A stretch of 64,000 nt of DNA from Styela clava (taxonomy: Eukaryota; Chordata; Ascidiacea; Stolidobranchia; Styelidae). The notes under the pieces were generated by a model. It was not told the DNA's origin. It did no database searches and saw only the letters and a list, made by a program, of their open reading frames with translations. Both the position numbers and the translations under genes were made by a program. Below, in pieces: positions 32,401 through 46,400 of the stretch (positions are counted from its first letter, which is position 1; each line of letters begins with the position of its first letter). The DNA lies in assembly GCF_964204865.1 (NCBI RefSeq), contig NC_135251.1:20832001-20896000 (forward strand), read 5' to 3'.

Positions 32401-35400
32401 TGACAGATATCGGTATTCGGCTATATTATGAACTCTTCTCAAAACGAAAAATAAGGCTATGATACAATGCACTAGTAAGAATTGCTAGGATTTCATTTTC
32501 AAATTATTATACTAACGAGTGAACACCAGGATCACAAAATTAAACTGCTGTGCTTATCGATCGCGGCACTCAACAATGTCCACCAACATTACGTATAAGG
32601 GGTATTTAATAAACTTTTGGGTGTGTACTTATAAATATGTCGTATATTATATCAACTTTTTCTTGTCAAGAATATGTGTGAACCTAAGTTCATGCTCGAC
32701 ATAATTTATAAATGAACATTTGTTCAAATAAAATTTATTCGGCAGAAGAATTCTTACGCATTTGATAAAAATACTCCGTCATTTGCCGCTCCGTCAGTCA
32801 ACAATATTATTGCTTTCTTTGCCTTTGGATAACGTGGCGAAAGTGAAAATTCAACCTGTACAAATAACATTACAACATTGTTGTCAAAGAAAACCGCACT
32901 ATCATAATTCTTCAATTAGAGTTGTTTATAATGGCAATCATTCAGTTTGACGACTAATAACATATACAGAAATTGACGATACCTCAATAACTCTTCTCAG
33001 AGCATAATATGTATAAGTTTGGGCTTGTAAGTAATCCATTGATGTCAGCTTATCTTTCATACATTCAACTGTCTTGCAATTACCTAGTCTGAATGGTATT
33101 TCAAAAACGGTGGATTTTTCTATCGGTATACTGAAACAGAATTGAAGATATATTAAAATGGGGGAATATTATATGTACGGTATTTCAGTATTTGCATTAT
33201 TGAACGTGATGAACCTATGCATCAGTTTGCAGAATTATTGTTGTTACTGTTTTTGTTGGAGTTGTCGTTGTTGTGGAAAATGTTTTTTTTTGGGGTATAG
33301 CCTATACCTATAGCACTGGTCAAACAATACAGACGGGCCATATAATATGAACTAAAGCAAAGATATCCGCAGTGTGATAGCAAACAAAGAGATTTATTTT
33401 AGCGCCACTGGAAAAAATGAATCGTCCACACCTAAATGTAATGCATTGTTTCTCAAAACGATCTTAGACACGAGACAACATAAAAATGTTTGTTTTGTAT
33501 ACCTCCTGCCATTTTATCGTTGATATTCGACATAAAATGACAAATGACACATTTTTTATGAAATCAATTAAATTCACCTTATACTGGTATATTATTCAAC
33601 CGAATGCGTGATAAAAAAATTCTACTTTAAAATTGGGTATTGGGTAAATACACGTATTCAAGAATGAATAGCGAATGGAAGCATAAAGCAAATTATTGAA
33701 GTTGTATAGCGCGGGCATGTTTCCCATTTACTAATTTCCGTTCCATCCATCCGAAGAAACGCTCAAATAAATTTCAATTGCATTTCATGTCTCGCTCGTA
33801 TTACTACGACGATACAATTATAATACAAATTATTATTTCTCTTCATATTTAAAAGAAAACAATGTCATTCACGGTCTCGCACAAATTACAAAACACCGTC
33901 GATAGGGTCGAAGATTTACTTTTCTGTGAAAGTACTTGGTTGTACTAAAACGCATATATGGAATGAGTTGAATTTCATCTTCTCGTGTTTTACCATTGGT
34001 CCATTCAAACCAATATTGAAATGACTTTTGGGTGAATCATATTCGAGGGTATTATACATCCTTTGAAGTTTTGTCTGATCAAAAATCTACGGCAGGAATG
34101 GCATGTTTGTGCATGGTTCGCCTGATATATGAAAGAAAAAGTAGGAGCGTTGTTGCCGCGAACAACAATGAAATACAAATCTGATTAACGCATTGAACGC
34201 CATAGTACCCAGGCCATAAAATTCCACGCAATCAAATGGCATGATGCATAACGCGTGTGTCGCACCCACTTCGATAACGGTATCTCAATTTTCTGTAGTA
34301 TGGACAACTTGTAGGGCTGAAACCCCTATCTATGGGGTGCCGAATATTAGGGTGATATTATTCATAACCGACTAGTAGTTCATAGCGGATATTAAATTTT
34401 ATTATCTCTCACCATATTATTTGGTAATTACAAATAAAGTTTAGGACAAACAAAATATAATAGTTGAAAGTTTCTTACTTATAATATACCGGATCTTTGC
34501 TGGAATATTGCAAGACTCCAAACTGAGCTCTATCACCAAATTTTTGCATCATCTCTCCTGTTGCATTTATAAGCCATGATCTTACTATTTCAAAATTCGC
34601 TTCACCTATAGAACCAGAACCATCCACAACAAATATGATATCGATCAGAATGTCACCTGAAACAAGTGCGCATTATAAGAACTCAATTAATAGTTCAGTA
34701 TTGAAATTGTAGCACTGTAGCGTACATCGTATACTTTCACTCAACATAGAGAAATCCAGTTAAGCCAAAACCGATCGTGTCGTAGGCTACTAATCGTGAT
34801 AAAACCTCCAGTTGTTATCCTGTACATAATTCTTGCATTGACATTTGGTAACACCACACATTATTTTGCAATTCGATGCATTTTTTTTATTTCGTTTTGA
34901 TCAAGAATGTCAAGGGTATTATTTAACTGATGAATTTCGTATTTTTCATCTTTGGTATCTACAGTGTATTACTATGTGGTAGACTTATCACCTACGTATT
35001 GTAAGGTCGTGTATTTAATACCTTGACAAGAGTCAACGATGGCGTACCAGCACGACAACCACGGTGATAGGGCCCAGTCGACCCTCGCTCAATACCTGAT
35101 ATCCTCTATGCATGTTCTGAAATAAGGAAAAACGATGGCTTGGCAAAAATTGTATCAGGTTTTTGCCAGATGACACAGCTTTTGTATCAGGTTTTTACCA
35201 GATGACACAGCGTTTCCTCCAATAAATACTGGTTCACTCTCAGCAGCAATTTCTCATAGTGGTAATCTATATTTGTCAAATTATATTCTATACTCACTGT
35301 CAGTTGTACATGCGTATCCCGTAGATAACGTCGCCAATATCCAAAGACTGATCACAACTTTTGTATACATTCTTGCGGCCAATGTTCCTCTCTTATATTT

Positions 35401-38400
35401 GCTCAGATGTCATCACAATTTTGGACTGAACCGCAGGCTGCCAGCAAGACGTTTCCACTGGATCGCCTACGATTTATGGACTAGGTTTACGACTGAAGCG
35501 AACAAACTCATACAGTATCACTGCCGTGACCGGCCAAGAAATTCGACACGCTTCAACCCACCTCCTTGACAAGAACACTGAAAGAAGGATATCGAATTGT
35601 TTTTAAAACTATGACGCTATACTACTGGATACTAGCGGCTGCTACGATTCATTTTGTACTAATTAACGTTCGCCACTTCTTGTAACAAGGCGCTTGAAAG
35701 CCCTTGAAATACTTGGCTTTGTGATTAGTCCGGCCAAGGACTGTGTTATATATTTAGGCATAGAAACGCGGTATGCCAGTTTTCGAGAACGTGAAATAAT
35801 TTTTTTTGTTCTTATGCACTTTTATTATCGACAAATTGGCTCATTTCAGCCAGTATACATGGCCGCGCCGGCGTATAATAACGGTATCTGTGAGCAGAAA
35901 TACAAATGAAGAATTTATCCTAAACAAAAAAATGAATTGAACATGCAAGATATATTTATATAATCAATATAAAAGAAATGAACGGATTATCCCAACTGAC
36001 ACAGCCTCTCAAAGCCCCTTCTTCTAGCGCCACAAAGAAATAGAATTGAATGGAAATATAATTAATGCTAGATGGTCGGCAAGTAGTGCGTGACCTGACT
36101 AATATTTATTCTAAAATAAATAAAATTTGGATCGACGCCAGTCATGGTCAACCCCCCGAGCAGAACACAGCCAAAAATATAAAATTAACGAATATGAGTA
36201 TTGTTGTGAGCGATAGCTTTTAAATATAAAGGGTACTCCTCAAGTATGCGCACAAAAATGTCGCATAACCTGAATCCTAACCTGGTACACAACCTGAGTT
36301 CAGCTTGGTGCGCATACTTCAGGAGGTCCATATAAAGACTATGTAAATTTTAACTATCGCTCGCCTTTTTCGATCGCACTGGGTGAAATTTAAAATACTC
36401 GAAGTGGGAAAAGTTCTCATTAAATTATTGATTGCATGTTCATGAAATGCAATGTCCGAATTTGTACGAAATATATCAGTTCACCTCCAAACTACCATTT
36501 TAATCCTCCGAATATATATTGAATGCTGACTTTAAATTGCTGAACAAATTTTCCTGCATTAACCACAGAATGGCACTTGCCAGGAATCCAACCTAGATCA
36601 TCGATCGGTTCATAGAGTTTTGCTTGCTGAAAAAAAAAGACTGCTTATAAGTTTCAAGCAAAAATCATTGTTATACTCGGAATCACTACAAAATATATGT
36701 AAATGGTGTATTTTGTGCATTTTGCAGATACTGGTTTTGTAGATACATCAGTGGTTTTGCAATAAAGTAATGCAAACCAATACTCATAGAAGGTTGCAAG
36801 ACAAAATAAGTAGCTTTCACCATTAGCAGTGTATTTTATTAGTTGCCATTTAATGCGTATTTAGTTTGCGTGTGCATAGATTCATTGGCTTGAATTCAAA
36901 TGAACTCCACTCAAATAGCCTTTCGAAATGACAATTACTAATGGAACATAGTCATCAGTTTTACTAGCAAATTATCATACCGGTTTTTGGCATTTTGTTT
37001 ATCCAAAGTTTTGACTCTTTGGACTTATTAGAAACTCTCCATTTTGATCCTAGGAAATTAAAATTATAACATCCTAATGTAGATTTATCAATTGCACTTG
37101 TTTATTCCAGTTGTGCTTCGTAAAGCAATTTTAGGAGCATACCAAATTCTGAAAATCTAATCGTGTTACAATATGTTAGTCGCGACGAGGTGATTTTCCT
37201 CCACGACCCATTTGTGCCATAATGTCGTTTGCGTCAAAATGAAATTAGATTTATTGATCAGAGGCAATATAAAGTCGTATTCACGCTTTTACGTATTTAC
37301 AACTGGTCCTCGACTATAAATGTGTGTCGGACCAGAAGCCTATTGATTTTGGATGAATTATGTCGTATAATTAGCGAGTTATTAATAAATTAGTGATAGG
37401 ACACGCGGTGTCACTATAGAGTCATGAATCGAAACCACACCATTTCGATCGATAAGTCTTCGGTCTCCGACCGATATTCTCGTTAAATTTTTGGAACTGT
37501 AAACAGATTCTCTCCTTTGTATTTTTAGTTTTTTTTTTCGTTTTTCATTGCTTATCTCGTTATGCAGATTATAGATTTTGGTCAATTCAATTGCATTAAG
37601 TTATTTTTGGTAACTAATACCAGGAATTTGTTTTTGAAGAATTCTTCCTACTCTTGTATTCGAAGCCGCTGATTTCACCCAAATACCATAATTTATTCAT
37701 GAGTTGAGATTTTAACATGATTAAAATTCAGTGATCCCACGATCTGCGTCTCAAATCATTAATTAAATTATCAGTGAAATTTTCGTGAATTATCATAATA
37801 TGACAGTCTACACTTCAAGGTTTTATGTCGAGCACGAATTAGCAAAAGGAAATATATAGAATTAGAATAAAGTTAGCACGGTGCTACGCGGAATAGTAAA
37901 TAGGTCAGGACGAATACAAAATATTGTCATACATAGACATATATATTATAGTTTGTCAAAAATAGAAAATAATGACATTTTTGAACAATAATTCTTTGAT
38001 CCCAATATTTGTGTGGAGGTATCATTTGATGTTTAAAACTAAACCACATTTCATTGTGCAATTTGTGTTTGAAATCTATATTTTTGTAACAAGGTTTGAG
38101 AAATTAGCAGAGAAATATTTAGATGTATAAATCATACTTGGTTTGAATAGATGCTAATTACTATTTGGTGGAACTAATGGTATTTTGCTGCCCATCTCAT
38201 CCAATACGGCAGTTGTCGATGTATGAAAGGCTATATGAATTCGTAACAATATTTAGGCCAAAAAAAAATCTGATTTATGAAATCAAGGTGACGTTTGTCG
38301 AATTGAATCCAGCGATTCAGTAACGCCATTTTTCCAAAGTTAGTGAGCAACTATTGACGAAACGACGTAGTAGTGCCGACAGCAAAAATAAAAGTACGAT

Positions 38401-38866
38401 GAAATGTGGAATAAATAATATGGATACATTATTATTACATTTGTTAGAAATATTTCAGACAGTTATTTCCAATATTTATACCGGTATAAGATTGCTATGA
38501 ACATACTAAGTTTTACACGAATAGATGCTTTCAGGATATTCATGATAATTATCTTCAAACGTAGTAATTCAATGTATTATTTCTTTATATATATAATAGC
38601 GTTTTCTATTTGAGGCTTCACTATATTTTTCGTTAGTAAAAATTCATGACTCATCACTTATTCGTATTGTGAACTGTGAAAAAATTCTAAGCTTCTGTCA
38701 TATTTACAATGACGGATTTTGTATTGGCCTTAGCATATTCAAATACTCGAGAAAGAGAAAAAAATTTTTGTGCGCAGCTTTGTAATGTAAAATTGTATTT
38801 GTAACACGAGAAAGCTTCTATGACATTCTTCTTCCGGTAAAATTCACCGATCAAATTTTTGCTTGC
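29231..38866 (-). CDS. VWA-EGF single-pass membrane protein (N-terminus not found)
   Basis: Well-supported exons, in transcription order: 34479-34656, 32983-33130, 32758-32855, 31902-32095, 31185-31418, 30109-30222, 29231-29424. Splice sites are AG/GT and phases agree, giving 385 residues to the TGA at 29231. The first four exons form a von Willebrand A domain with a complete MIDAS (DGSGS, a Thr in AQTYTYYAL, LTDGAA). Next come three EGF modules (DEC..., IDIDDC..., NIDDC...), two with calcium-binding N-termini, then a short linker, a transmembrane helix (about AILTFALAAVIIVLLTCCVI), an RRQ stop-transfer and a 30-residue tail ending ETASV. Two upstream exons, 36593-36626 and 38708-38866, fit the phases but have no domain I recognise. 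The signal peptide exon was not identified. Likely an adhesion or matrix-binding surface protein. Confidence 0.85.
29447..29795 (+). mobile_element. tRNA-derived SINE, full length
   Basis: The head resembles a tRNA gene, with an A-box-like TGGCTCAACGGG (29463-29474) and an exact B box GGTTCGAATCC (29532-29542). A body with CCTCGCCGTCGTTGGGTGG and a 3' part with GAGAGGCCGTGG follow, ending in ATCCTATCCTAT. The 3' part is shared with copies at 20755 and 63575. It sits in the last intron of the VWA gene, antisense to it. Confidence 0.85.
35150..35212 (+). repeat. 32-bp tandem duplication
   Basis: The unit beginning TTGTATCAGGTTTTT and ending GATGACACAGC occurs twice in a row, nearly identical, inside an intron of the VWA gene. 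Confidence 0.85.
36232..36329. mobile_element. Palindromic MITE, copy 2
   Basis: Same arms as the copy at 13500, with part of one arm deleted. Exact 8-bp duplications ATATAAAG flank it (36224-36231, 36330-36337). Confidence 0.9.
37305..37480 (-). repeat. Interspersed repeat, copy 1
   Basis: The reverse complement matches 50634-50790 closely, including GACCGAAGACTTATCGATCG, AATAACTCGCTAATTATACG and CATAATTCATCCAAAATC. The longer copy ends in a run of ACAAACAAACAGACAAA. Family not identified. Confidence 0.75.
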
Positions 38867-41014
38867 CTGCAAGAATATAAAACAATCATTATTTGTATTT
38901 CTCTTTTTAGCTTGCTGTAAATGCGGAATCCAGAAAAGAAAAATTTATATTAATATTTATGATTTGGTCATTTTTTGAAACAAAATGAATCTTTGAATTA
39001 AATTAGTGGCTAAATTGGAAGGTATAATAAAAACCAGAATTAAGTAACAGGTTTTAGCGTCGTCTTTAAATTTGTGGGAGTGGACAGAAGGTAAATACTG
39101 TACAAATGCGTCGTTACTTGCGAGTTTCTACAACCAAAAAATGTTTTGGGAGATTTTATGGGGAACAAAACTCGCGAGATTTGTAAATATGTTTGTCCGC
39201 AATAGTCAAAATAAGGTTTTATACGTTGCGGGGAGGTTGCGTTCAATGTAGATTACTTTGACATTTCTGCATTTACCAATTTTCTTTGTTATTGAAATAT
39301 CGTGTTTAAAACGAGCTCTTCGTTTCATTGTGTCGTGTATCAGCGTCATTTTTCAAACGTAAAACAAAAGGAGCATTTTATTGTGAAACGAGAGAATCTT
39401 ATTTACTATAGTCAAATTACATGAATGCATGCTTTTTGCTTGATGATTTTGCATATGGAATTTGTTGTGAAATATTTAGCACGGCTTTTATGTAATTTAC
39501 ATTATATTTTTATTTTACATTGGTTTTTAAAATTTTCAAGTATATCAGGTTAGCCAAAGTTCTCTTAGAGATTAACTGCAAGAAAGCGAACTCAAATACC
39601 TAACCAGCTCGACCAGTAATGTGCCATCTAGATTTGCCCGATTTCAAATCTTTAACGAAGAGTTGACGAAAACTCAAAAGATGAAATAATTCAGATTATT
39701 TTAACATATATGAAATTATTACCTTAAAATGCTTGTTATTCCCAATCCCAAGACAGAATTCGACCTTTTCTCGCCAGACATACCATTTTATACGATATAC
39801 TCAAACGTTAAAATAAATGCAAATTTCATTTTATTTCGTATAAAATGCAAGAGCACGATCTGTTAGAAGTTTTTCCCTAAAAGAGTGAGACAATAGCGTG
39901 CTTCCGTCGGGGAAAAATTAGTGAATACATATATTGTGATGTAACAAATAAAAGGATATTGGATGACAAAACCCAATGTGAAATATTCGCTTTACATTTT
40001 TGGTGTGGTGATGGGGATAAAAATCACTAATAGGAAAAATAAATTCAATCGAAAAGCAACTTGCTTGAGAAAAAACAAAAAATAAAATGGTGGTTTGGGG
40101 TTGTCTTTTTTCATTCTAACCAACGCTCTACTTTAAAATATATTACATACAAGTCAACGGTGATTGTATATTTTCAAAATATTACAAACAAGAAACAACG
40201 CCTCTCACACCGTCATAGGATCGTATACTGGACAAGGTTCTGTAAAGAACATTTAACACTTTTGACATTCAAAGATACGAGGACCAGGAAACACATTCAA
40301 TATTACATTGTGTTTCCTTCTATTCACTTGTCAGACGAAAGCGATTATTGGACAATAAATGTATATGTATTGAATATATATTATTGCTCACCCTACTGGT
40401 ATAAACTGGTTAGAAATTATTTATATGGCTTGTCATGTTCTTCCAACTTTTATTATTATTGTCATAATGGCACGCTTACAGGTTGAGCATACCTAAAATA
40501 TATTGTGCAAATGAGTGAATGAATCCATAAAAGTGCGTGTGTACATCTTATTCACTTTATCACTTCATAATTCCCTCTGTGGCTTTGTTACAGCTAAATG
40601 GCAAGCGCTCTTATACATGGCAAGCGCTCTTATACATGCCTCCGCTTAGTTGCCAAAGAGGAACAACCGTTTGTGTTACCGCTGTGGTAACAACAATGTG
40701 TCATTGCGCATTATATGAGCTTTTATTATCATGATCTCGCCCTGCTATTTTGGCTTCTTGAACGAGGAAGCGCGGCAACGAGTGACGTCACATATTTGCA
40801 GGTCTAAAAGGGCGGCGTAATTCAGGATGTGCAGTGTTTCACCTGACTGTCGCTTCGATCAGTGTGCTTGTTATCTAACTAACTTGTAAAATATTGAAAA
40901 TATTTTTTTCATTTTGTATCGGGATTTAATATTTTAATACAAATAAGTAATAAAAAAATAACTCATAGAATAAGCAAGCGTTTTGGAGACTTGAAGACAC
41001 AAAACGGCAAAAGA
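38867..41014. other. Head-to-head region between VWA gene and adhesion-GPCR-like gene
   Basis: It should hold the first exon(s) of the minus-strand VWA gene and the promoters of both genes; I could not identify a convincing signal-peptide exon on the minus strand. A 141-codon plus frame at 40061-40486 looks like chance. A 19-bp unit (ATGGCAAGCGCTCTTATAC) is duplicated at 40598-40635. Confidence 0.4.
40783..40790 (+). promoter_or_regulatory. CRE palindrome TGACGTCA
   Basis: A perfect CREB/ATF site 225 bases upstream of the ATG at 41015, close to GAGGAAG (ETS-like, 40765-40771) and GGGCGG (40811-40816). Candidate promoter elements of the adhesion-GPCR-like gene. Confidence 0.45.
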
Positions 41015-43497
41015 ATGTGGTCGAGTTTTTTCGCAGCCATTGTAACCAGCTTCATTCTGGTCAAGCAAGTGGCAGCAAGTTCGTGCAGCAGTAAGTACAT
41101 TTTTGTATGTGTTATGTATTTATGATAAATGTTTTGTATTGGCAGACTACAAGATATTTTGCTCCGAAGGAGAACGGACTTTTAGTAAGCACTAATTATA
41201 AACATAAAATACAATGAAAACGGGGTAAAATTTCCTCGTCTTTATTAACAAACCAGATTATAAACATATTCTGTGATATAGTACGTAACTTTTACACATA
41301 TTTTGAGTCAGACTCAACGGTTCTGGGACGATTTCTCTGTCACAAAAATCAGGGCAGTTGAGGGATTATTGAAATTTTCAGTATAATAGTTACACGACGT
41401 CACGAGCTGAACTTCCTGCTTTGACGTATCATCAGTATTTACAATAACGAAATAATCTGATATAAAACAAGCTCGATGAATATCCATTATTTCCGTGGTG
41501 CTGGCTAAATTAAAGTAATTATTAGTTATGAACTAAAGTTAATTTATCAACATTTTGTAGCGTTGTGTAGTACGACGTATTAGCGCGTTCGGGCTCAAAT
41601 TACCTGAAATGATTCACTTAACATTTGAATAATAAAAATAGCGTATGATGATGAACTTAGTTGCATAGGTGAGTCGCGCTTGAGATTCAAGCAATAGACA
41701 CTCATTGGGCTCATTGGACTTTGTAAAAACCGTGCTGTTTAATGAATAGGGCTGATGCCATAAAGACGGCACGCTGTTAACATCAGCGTTTTAAATGTAT
41801 TCAGTGTAAATCATCAAGGATTTTATTATAATTACATTCGCCACCAATCCGAATTTATTATCTCTTTCAAAATTACAATAGACATTTGAAACTATTCTGA
41901 TGGAGTAACACTACGTCGTACTGTCAGTTATTTCCAAATGAGCATTCAATACGAATCCTTTTCATGCATCCCAGTCTTATTAATAAATTGATTTTTTCAC
42001 AGCCTCGTGCAGTCGAACTCTCTATATAGAGGAGTTAGCAGCAGATATTTCATCTCCGTGTTATCCTGGCAATTATTTGCAAAATCTAAACTGTAGAACA
42101 GAGATACAGTCTGATGGAACGAATCTGACTCAAATACAAATCACAGCCTTCAATTTGGAACCATGGCATGACTTTCTCAAGGTATGTCTTGTGGTGCTCA
42201 GTCCCAGACCAGAAATTTTCTGTCGGTTATATGTTGCATTGAAATCCGAAGAGCAACTGAGGTTTCAAGCGCGATGAGTTCTTTTTACTTGTAATTATTT
42301 ATCATCGAAATTTTCAACGATCTTAAACGATCTTTTAATTGAGAATTATCCCTACCTGGAGGTGATTTACTCAAAATGAAGAAAATTGCCTTCTGCCCAG
42401 GTCGCGACCTATGGGTTTCTTTCTTGCGATCTTTCAATGCTAATTTAATTTTATTTTGATTGAAATATACGACTCAGATGTACTAAATGATTGATATGTA
42501 TAATGCACTGTATTTTTGACATTGCTACCGCAACTAAGTTTATTACTATTAAGATTTATGGTTAATACCAAAATGTCATTTAATATATTAACAAACCCTG
42601 GTCTTCTTTTCATATCTGTGAGACCCGTGTGCCTAAATCAATGATCATAAGGTGTTTTGTTGAAAATTAATAGACGTGGAAAATCAAAGATTACTTTGCA
42701 ATTTTATTGAATCGTTTTGGGCTGTTTTACATGCTCGCATATCGGCGGTTAATAAACTTTTTTAGTCGAATTCTTTCATTCATATTATCACATTTGAGCT
42801 ATTTATAACGTTAAACTACCAATTCTGTAGTTTACGAAGTCGCTCGGGTGCATATTATAAACTGTTAAGCATGATAGAAATTAAATTATGCTCAATTATA
42901 TGTTGAAAACAATCAATGTTTTTTTAACCTTTTTTTTGTCATGCACGAGTTAATGCGTAATCGCGTTTAGGTCAGTTATTTGAGTTCAACAATTGTCCAG
43001 AAAATAATTTGTTTTGATGACTAAAAATGTCATTAAATTTACTGTCATTTAGTAATTCAATTTCTGAATATTTGCATCATTGTTTCACTGTGACATTCAT
43101 CATTTTATAATCCATGTAGAGTCATATTTCGTCATATTTTTTGATTTGATTGCATAATAATGACATCGGGTTTTAGGAAATTCAATATTTTCTGATCGCG
43201 ACGCATTGATTATCGTTTATCCAATTTTTTTTTTGTATTTTTGTTTGTAACAAAATTGCCAAATTGCCAGAAGTAAAAAGTTTGAATCCTATATTTCTCG
43301 GCTTATATAAAAATTGAAAAGTAAAAACAAATTAAAATTTTTCATGCAGTTATATGGCGTGACAAGCTTCTTATTATTCATAAACTCAACAACAAAGAAC
43401 GTAATAATAACCGGTTATCCAATTGGTAACATTACTGCTCTGTTTTCAACGGACTCCAGCATCAACAAATTCGGATATAATGCTACTGTTCGAGCAA
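41015..43497 (+). CDS. Exons 1-3: signal peptide and CUB domain
   Basis: Exon 1 (41015-41090) encodes a hydrophobic leader after MWSSFF. Exons 2 and 3 encode a CUB-like domain recognised by SSPCYPGNY, LNCRTEI, ITAFNLEPWHDFLK and STDSSINKFGYNATV. The first disulfide pair is plausible; the second half has no cysteines, so the usual second disulfide is absent. Confidence 0.8.
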
Positions 43498-46400
43498 GTA
43501 AGTTGTAAGATACTATAAAATAAGTTATCAAGCAGATTTATCGAAATGTATACAAGAAATTATGAAACATATTTATTCAAAAAAAAAAAATAGAATCGCG
43601 CGTCGAAACATTTCATGCTCTTAAAGCAGCGTCTAATCTGGTGAGATATTTTCCTTTAAAAAAAAAATTGAGTCTTCGCTGACTTTATCCTGTTGTTTAA
43701 GTTAAGTGATTATTCATTAGAGGTTCATCCTGTTTTCTTCAGCATAGCTGATATACTTATTTCATTTTTTAGTTTCGGAAAGTGACGTCCTCAATCAGTA
43801 TAATAGCTATCACGCGGAGGGCGCTGCTCATGTATTGAATTCTCCGGTATATTTATCCAGCAGTGGTGACAAGGGAATGAATGGAGAAGCTATTGATTTG
43901 ATGTTCCTTAATATTCCTAACACCACCGACACACCTATTCAATCGTGGAATGATTACACAAGTGAGATAATAATTACAGTAGTCTATATACCACTAGCCG
44001 TCAAATCAAATCCGAATCGAATATTTAAAATATTTTCTCGATGCTATCATGTTTAATTTTTTAATGGACTTACATTTAAGTCTTGAAACCTACAAAATAG
44101 CTAAACATAGGATTAAAATGTGCGTACCTATATTCATGTTTGTTACATGAAAGTCCTGTTCGAAAATAACACATCATATTTCAATCGAAATTTGATTGAA
44201 TTTTGAAGCATTCAGTGAGCCCCAGTATATCTTTAGTTCAAAAAATGTAATTGCCTAGTGTAAATTCTCGAGATTTTGACATTTCAGACAATTCATTTGA
44301 AACTACGTGGTATTTCTATGATTTTAATCTTGAATGATATATATAATTTGTTATATTTGATTTTTGCAAAACGCTCTATACCCGACATGGGCATTACGAC
44401 CAGCGGGTCAAATGCGACCCGTCGGGTACTTCAATCTGGCTCGCCGGATGCTGTAACAAGTAAACTGAAACCAAATTTCGATGTTTTAGCTTATAATAGC
44501 TCAAGGAATTTGTTGAGATTGCAATTAAATTTTGTTTCAGAACGAGGCTTATTGTTTTCTACTTTTGCTTTTGTAACACTGTAAATATTGTTCATAAAAT
44601 GTATCTTTTTACGTCACACTTACATGGCCCGACAGTCCACGTGGTCGATATTTTTGGCCCCTGGTTCAAAAACCTCGCCCATTTCTGCTCTACACGGTTA
44701 AATGAACGGAGATAGTTTAACAAATGTTTTTGACGCTGATTGGATTCAATTGTTTGTGAGCTTTTTCCATGAACCTTTACATTCAATCGTTTTAGAAATA
44801 TGACGACACTGATTTTTAATTTTTGACCAATAATTAGACAGTTTATCACACACTGTTGAAAAGTGCTTTAGCATGGGACTATTAACAGGCCAGAATCCGT
44901 TCGCCAACAAAAGTCTTCTGCAATTATTTTATGTCTTAGGACTTAGACCAGGGCTTGGCAATTAATTTTCTGAGTGGGCCAGATACATATAATAGACTTT
45001 GTTACTGTGCCGGAAGCACACAACTCAATACGAAAAACTATAAAAAAAACAAACAGTTTATTTACAACAGCTAGTCCAGCAGCTAGGCTAATGTTTATAT
45101 AATAATACAGAGCACAATGTAACAATCGGGTCCATTATGACGTTATTTTCATCGATAACGGCCGGATTTAACACTTCGGTGGGCCGGATCCAGCCCGCGG
45201 GCCGTAATTTTCCCACCCTCGTCTTAGACAGTATTCAATATTTGCAGTCCACTGGAATCAAGGTTTATTGGATTTACTAAAAGCATTACTGAAGAGCCAA
45301 GATAAAAAATAAAAAAATACATACATTTTCATTTTAATCGGTGTAATAGACTGGTGGTGCATTGATAAACACCTGTGAAAGTATAAACCCTTTACACGTC
45401 TTTCTTTGACAAATGTTAACAAAATACCATTTTTTTCTGATGCGAGGTTGAATAATCGTTTGTTTTTGTACGCTTTAAAATAACCGTTGAAGCTAATTAA
45501 ATAATTACGAATTGAAATAATATTTATATACCCCCAATTAAGGCAACAATACATTGGCAGTAATAATGGCGCTTTTCAATTTTGCCAATTTTTGTAGGAT
45601 AATCGTTATAATTAGTCTCCAAGATTGTCTTTCAAACAATATAAAACTTGTCGAATTATAATATAAAGTTCGCGAGATATGAGGCTTTAAAGTTGTATAA
45701 CTCATATACGTGATGCCAAAGCAGGAAAACCGGCGTTCAGGGTCAAAAGACGTTTTCGGGAAAGCCGGAATACCGGCTTTAAGGGTTCAAATAGTTAACA
45801 AAATACCGTTTTTATCTAATGCGAGGTCGAATAATCGCTTGTCCTTGTACGGTTCAAAATAACTGTCAACGCTGATTAAATAATTACAAACTGGAATAAT
45901 ATTTATATACCCCAATTAAGGCAACAATATATCGGCTGTAATGATGGCATTTTATACCGTATTCTGATAATGATTCATATTTCATGAACGCTGTGTACAG
46001 GGTTAAAATCATGAAGCTGTTCTCATTCAATGGGAATGGAATTCAGCTGTTACGAGTATCAATCATGTCATGGGCAACTTGCCATTAATGCACAATTTCC
46101 CTTTGACTCATCTCAGATTATTTTTGGTTCTGGTTTTGAATATGAAATAACTAAAACCAGGTATTTGTTTATTGGTCAACTTAATTAAGGAAAAATGATT
46201 TGGATATATAAATGATATGACTATATTCTTTATTTGAATATAATACTCACGTGCATTGTAATACCCATCGTTGTATGTTGCCGCGAAGGTATATTTTCTA
46301 ATTTGGATATTCATATTGCTAATTTGAAGCCCATACAGTATGAATGACGCTCAAAAAGCATTGTGTTAAAATACAGGTAATCAAAACTACTATTTTTTGG

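Noticed and set aside
36501-36592. Longer version of the 36593-36626 exon
   Set aside because: The frame stays open to about 36500 but no donor there has the phase required by the VWA exon; the GT at 36592-36591 is the only phase-1 option found.
37382-37585. 67-codon minus-strand frame
   Set aside because: It overlaps an interspersed repeat and has low-complexity basic content; no protein similarity recognised.
40061-40486. 141-codon plus-strand frame
   Set aside because: Composition is random-looking with no domain, no splice-supported neighbour and AT-driven content.
44276-44584. 102-codon plus-strand frame in the intron after exon 4
   Set aside because: It overlaps a hAT-like MITE and its phase does not fit the gene; no FN3 or other signature.
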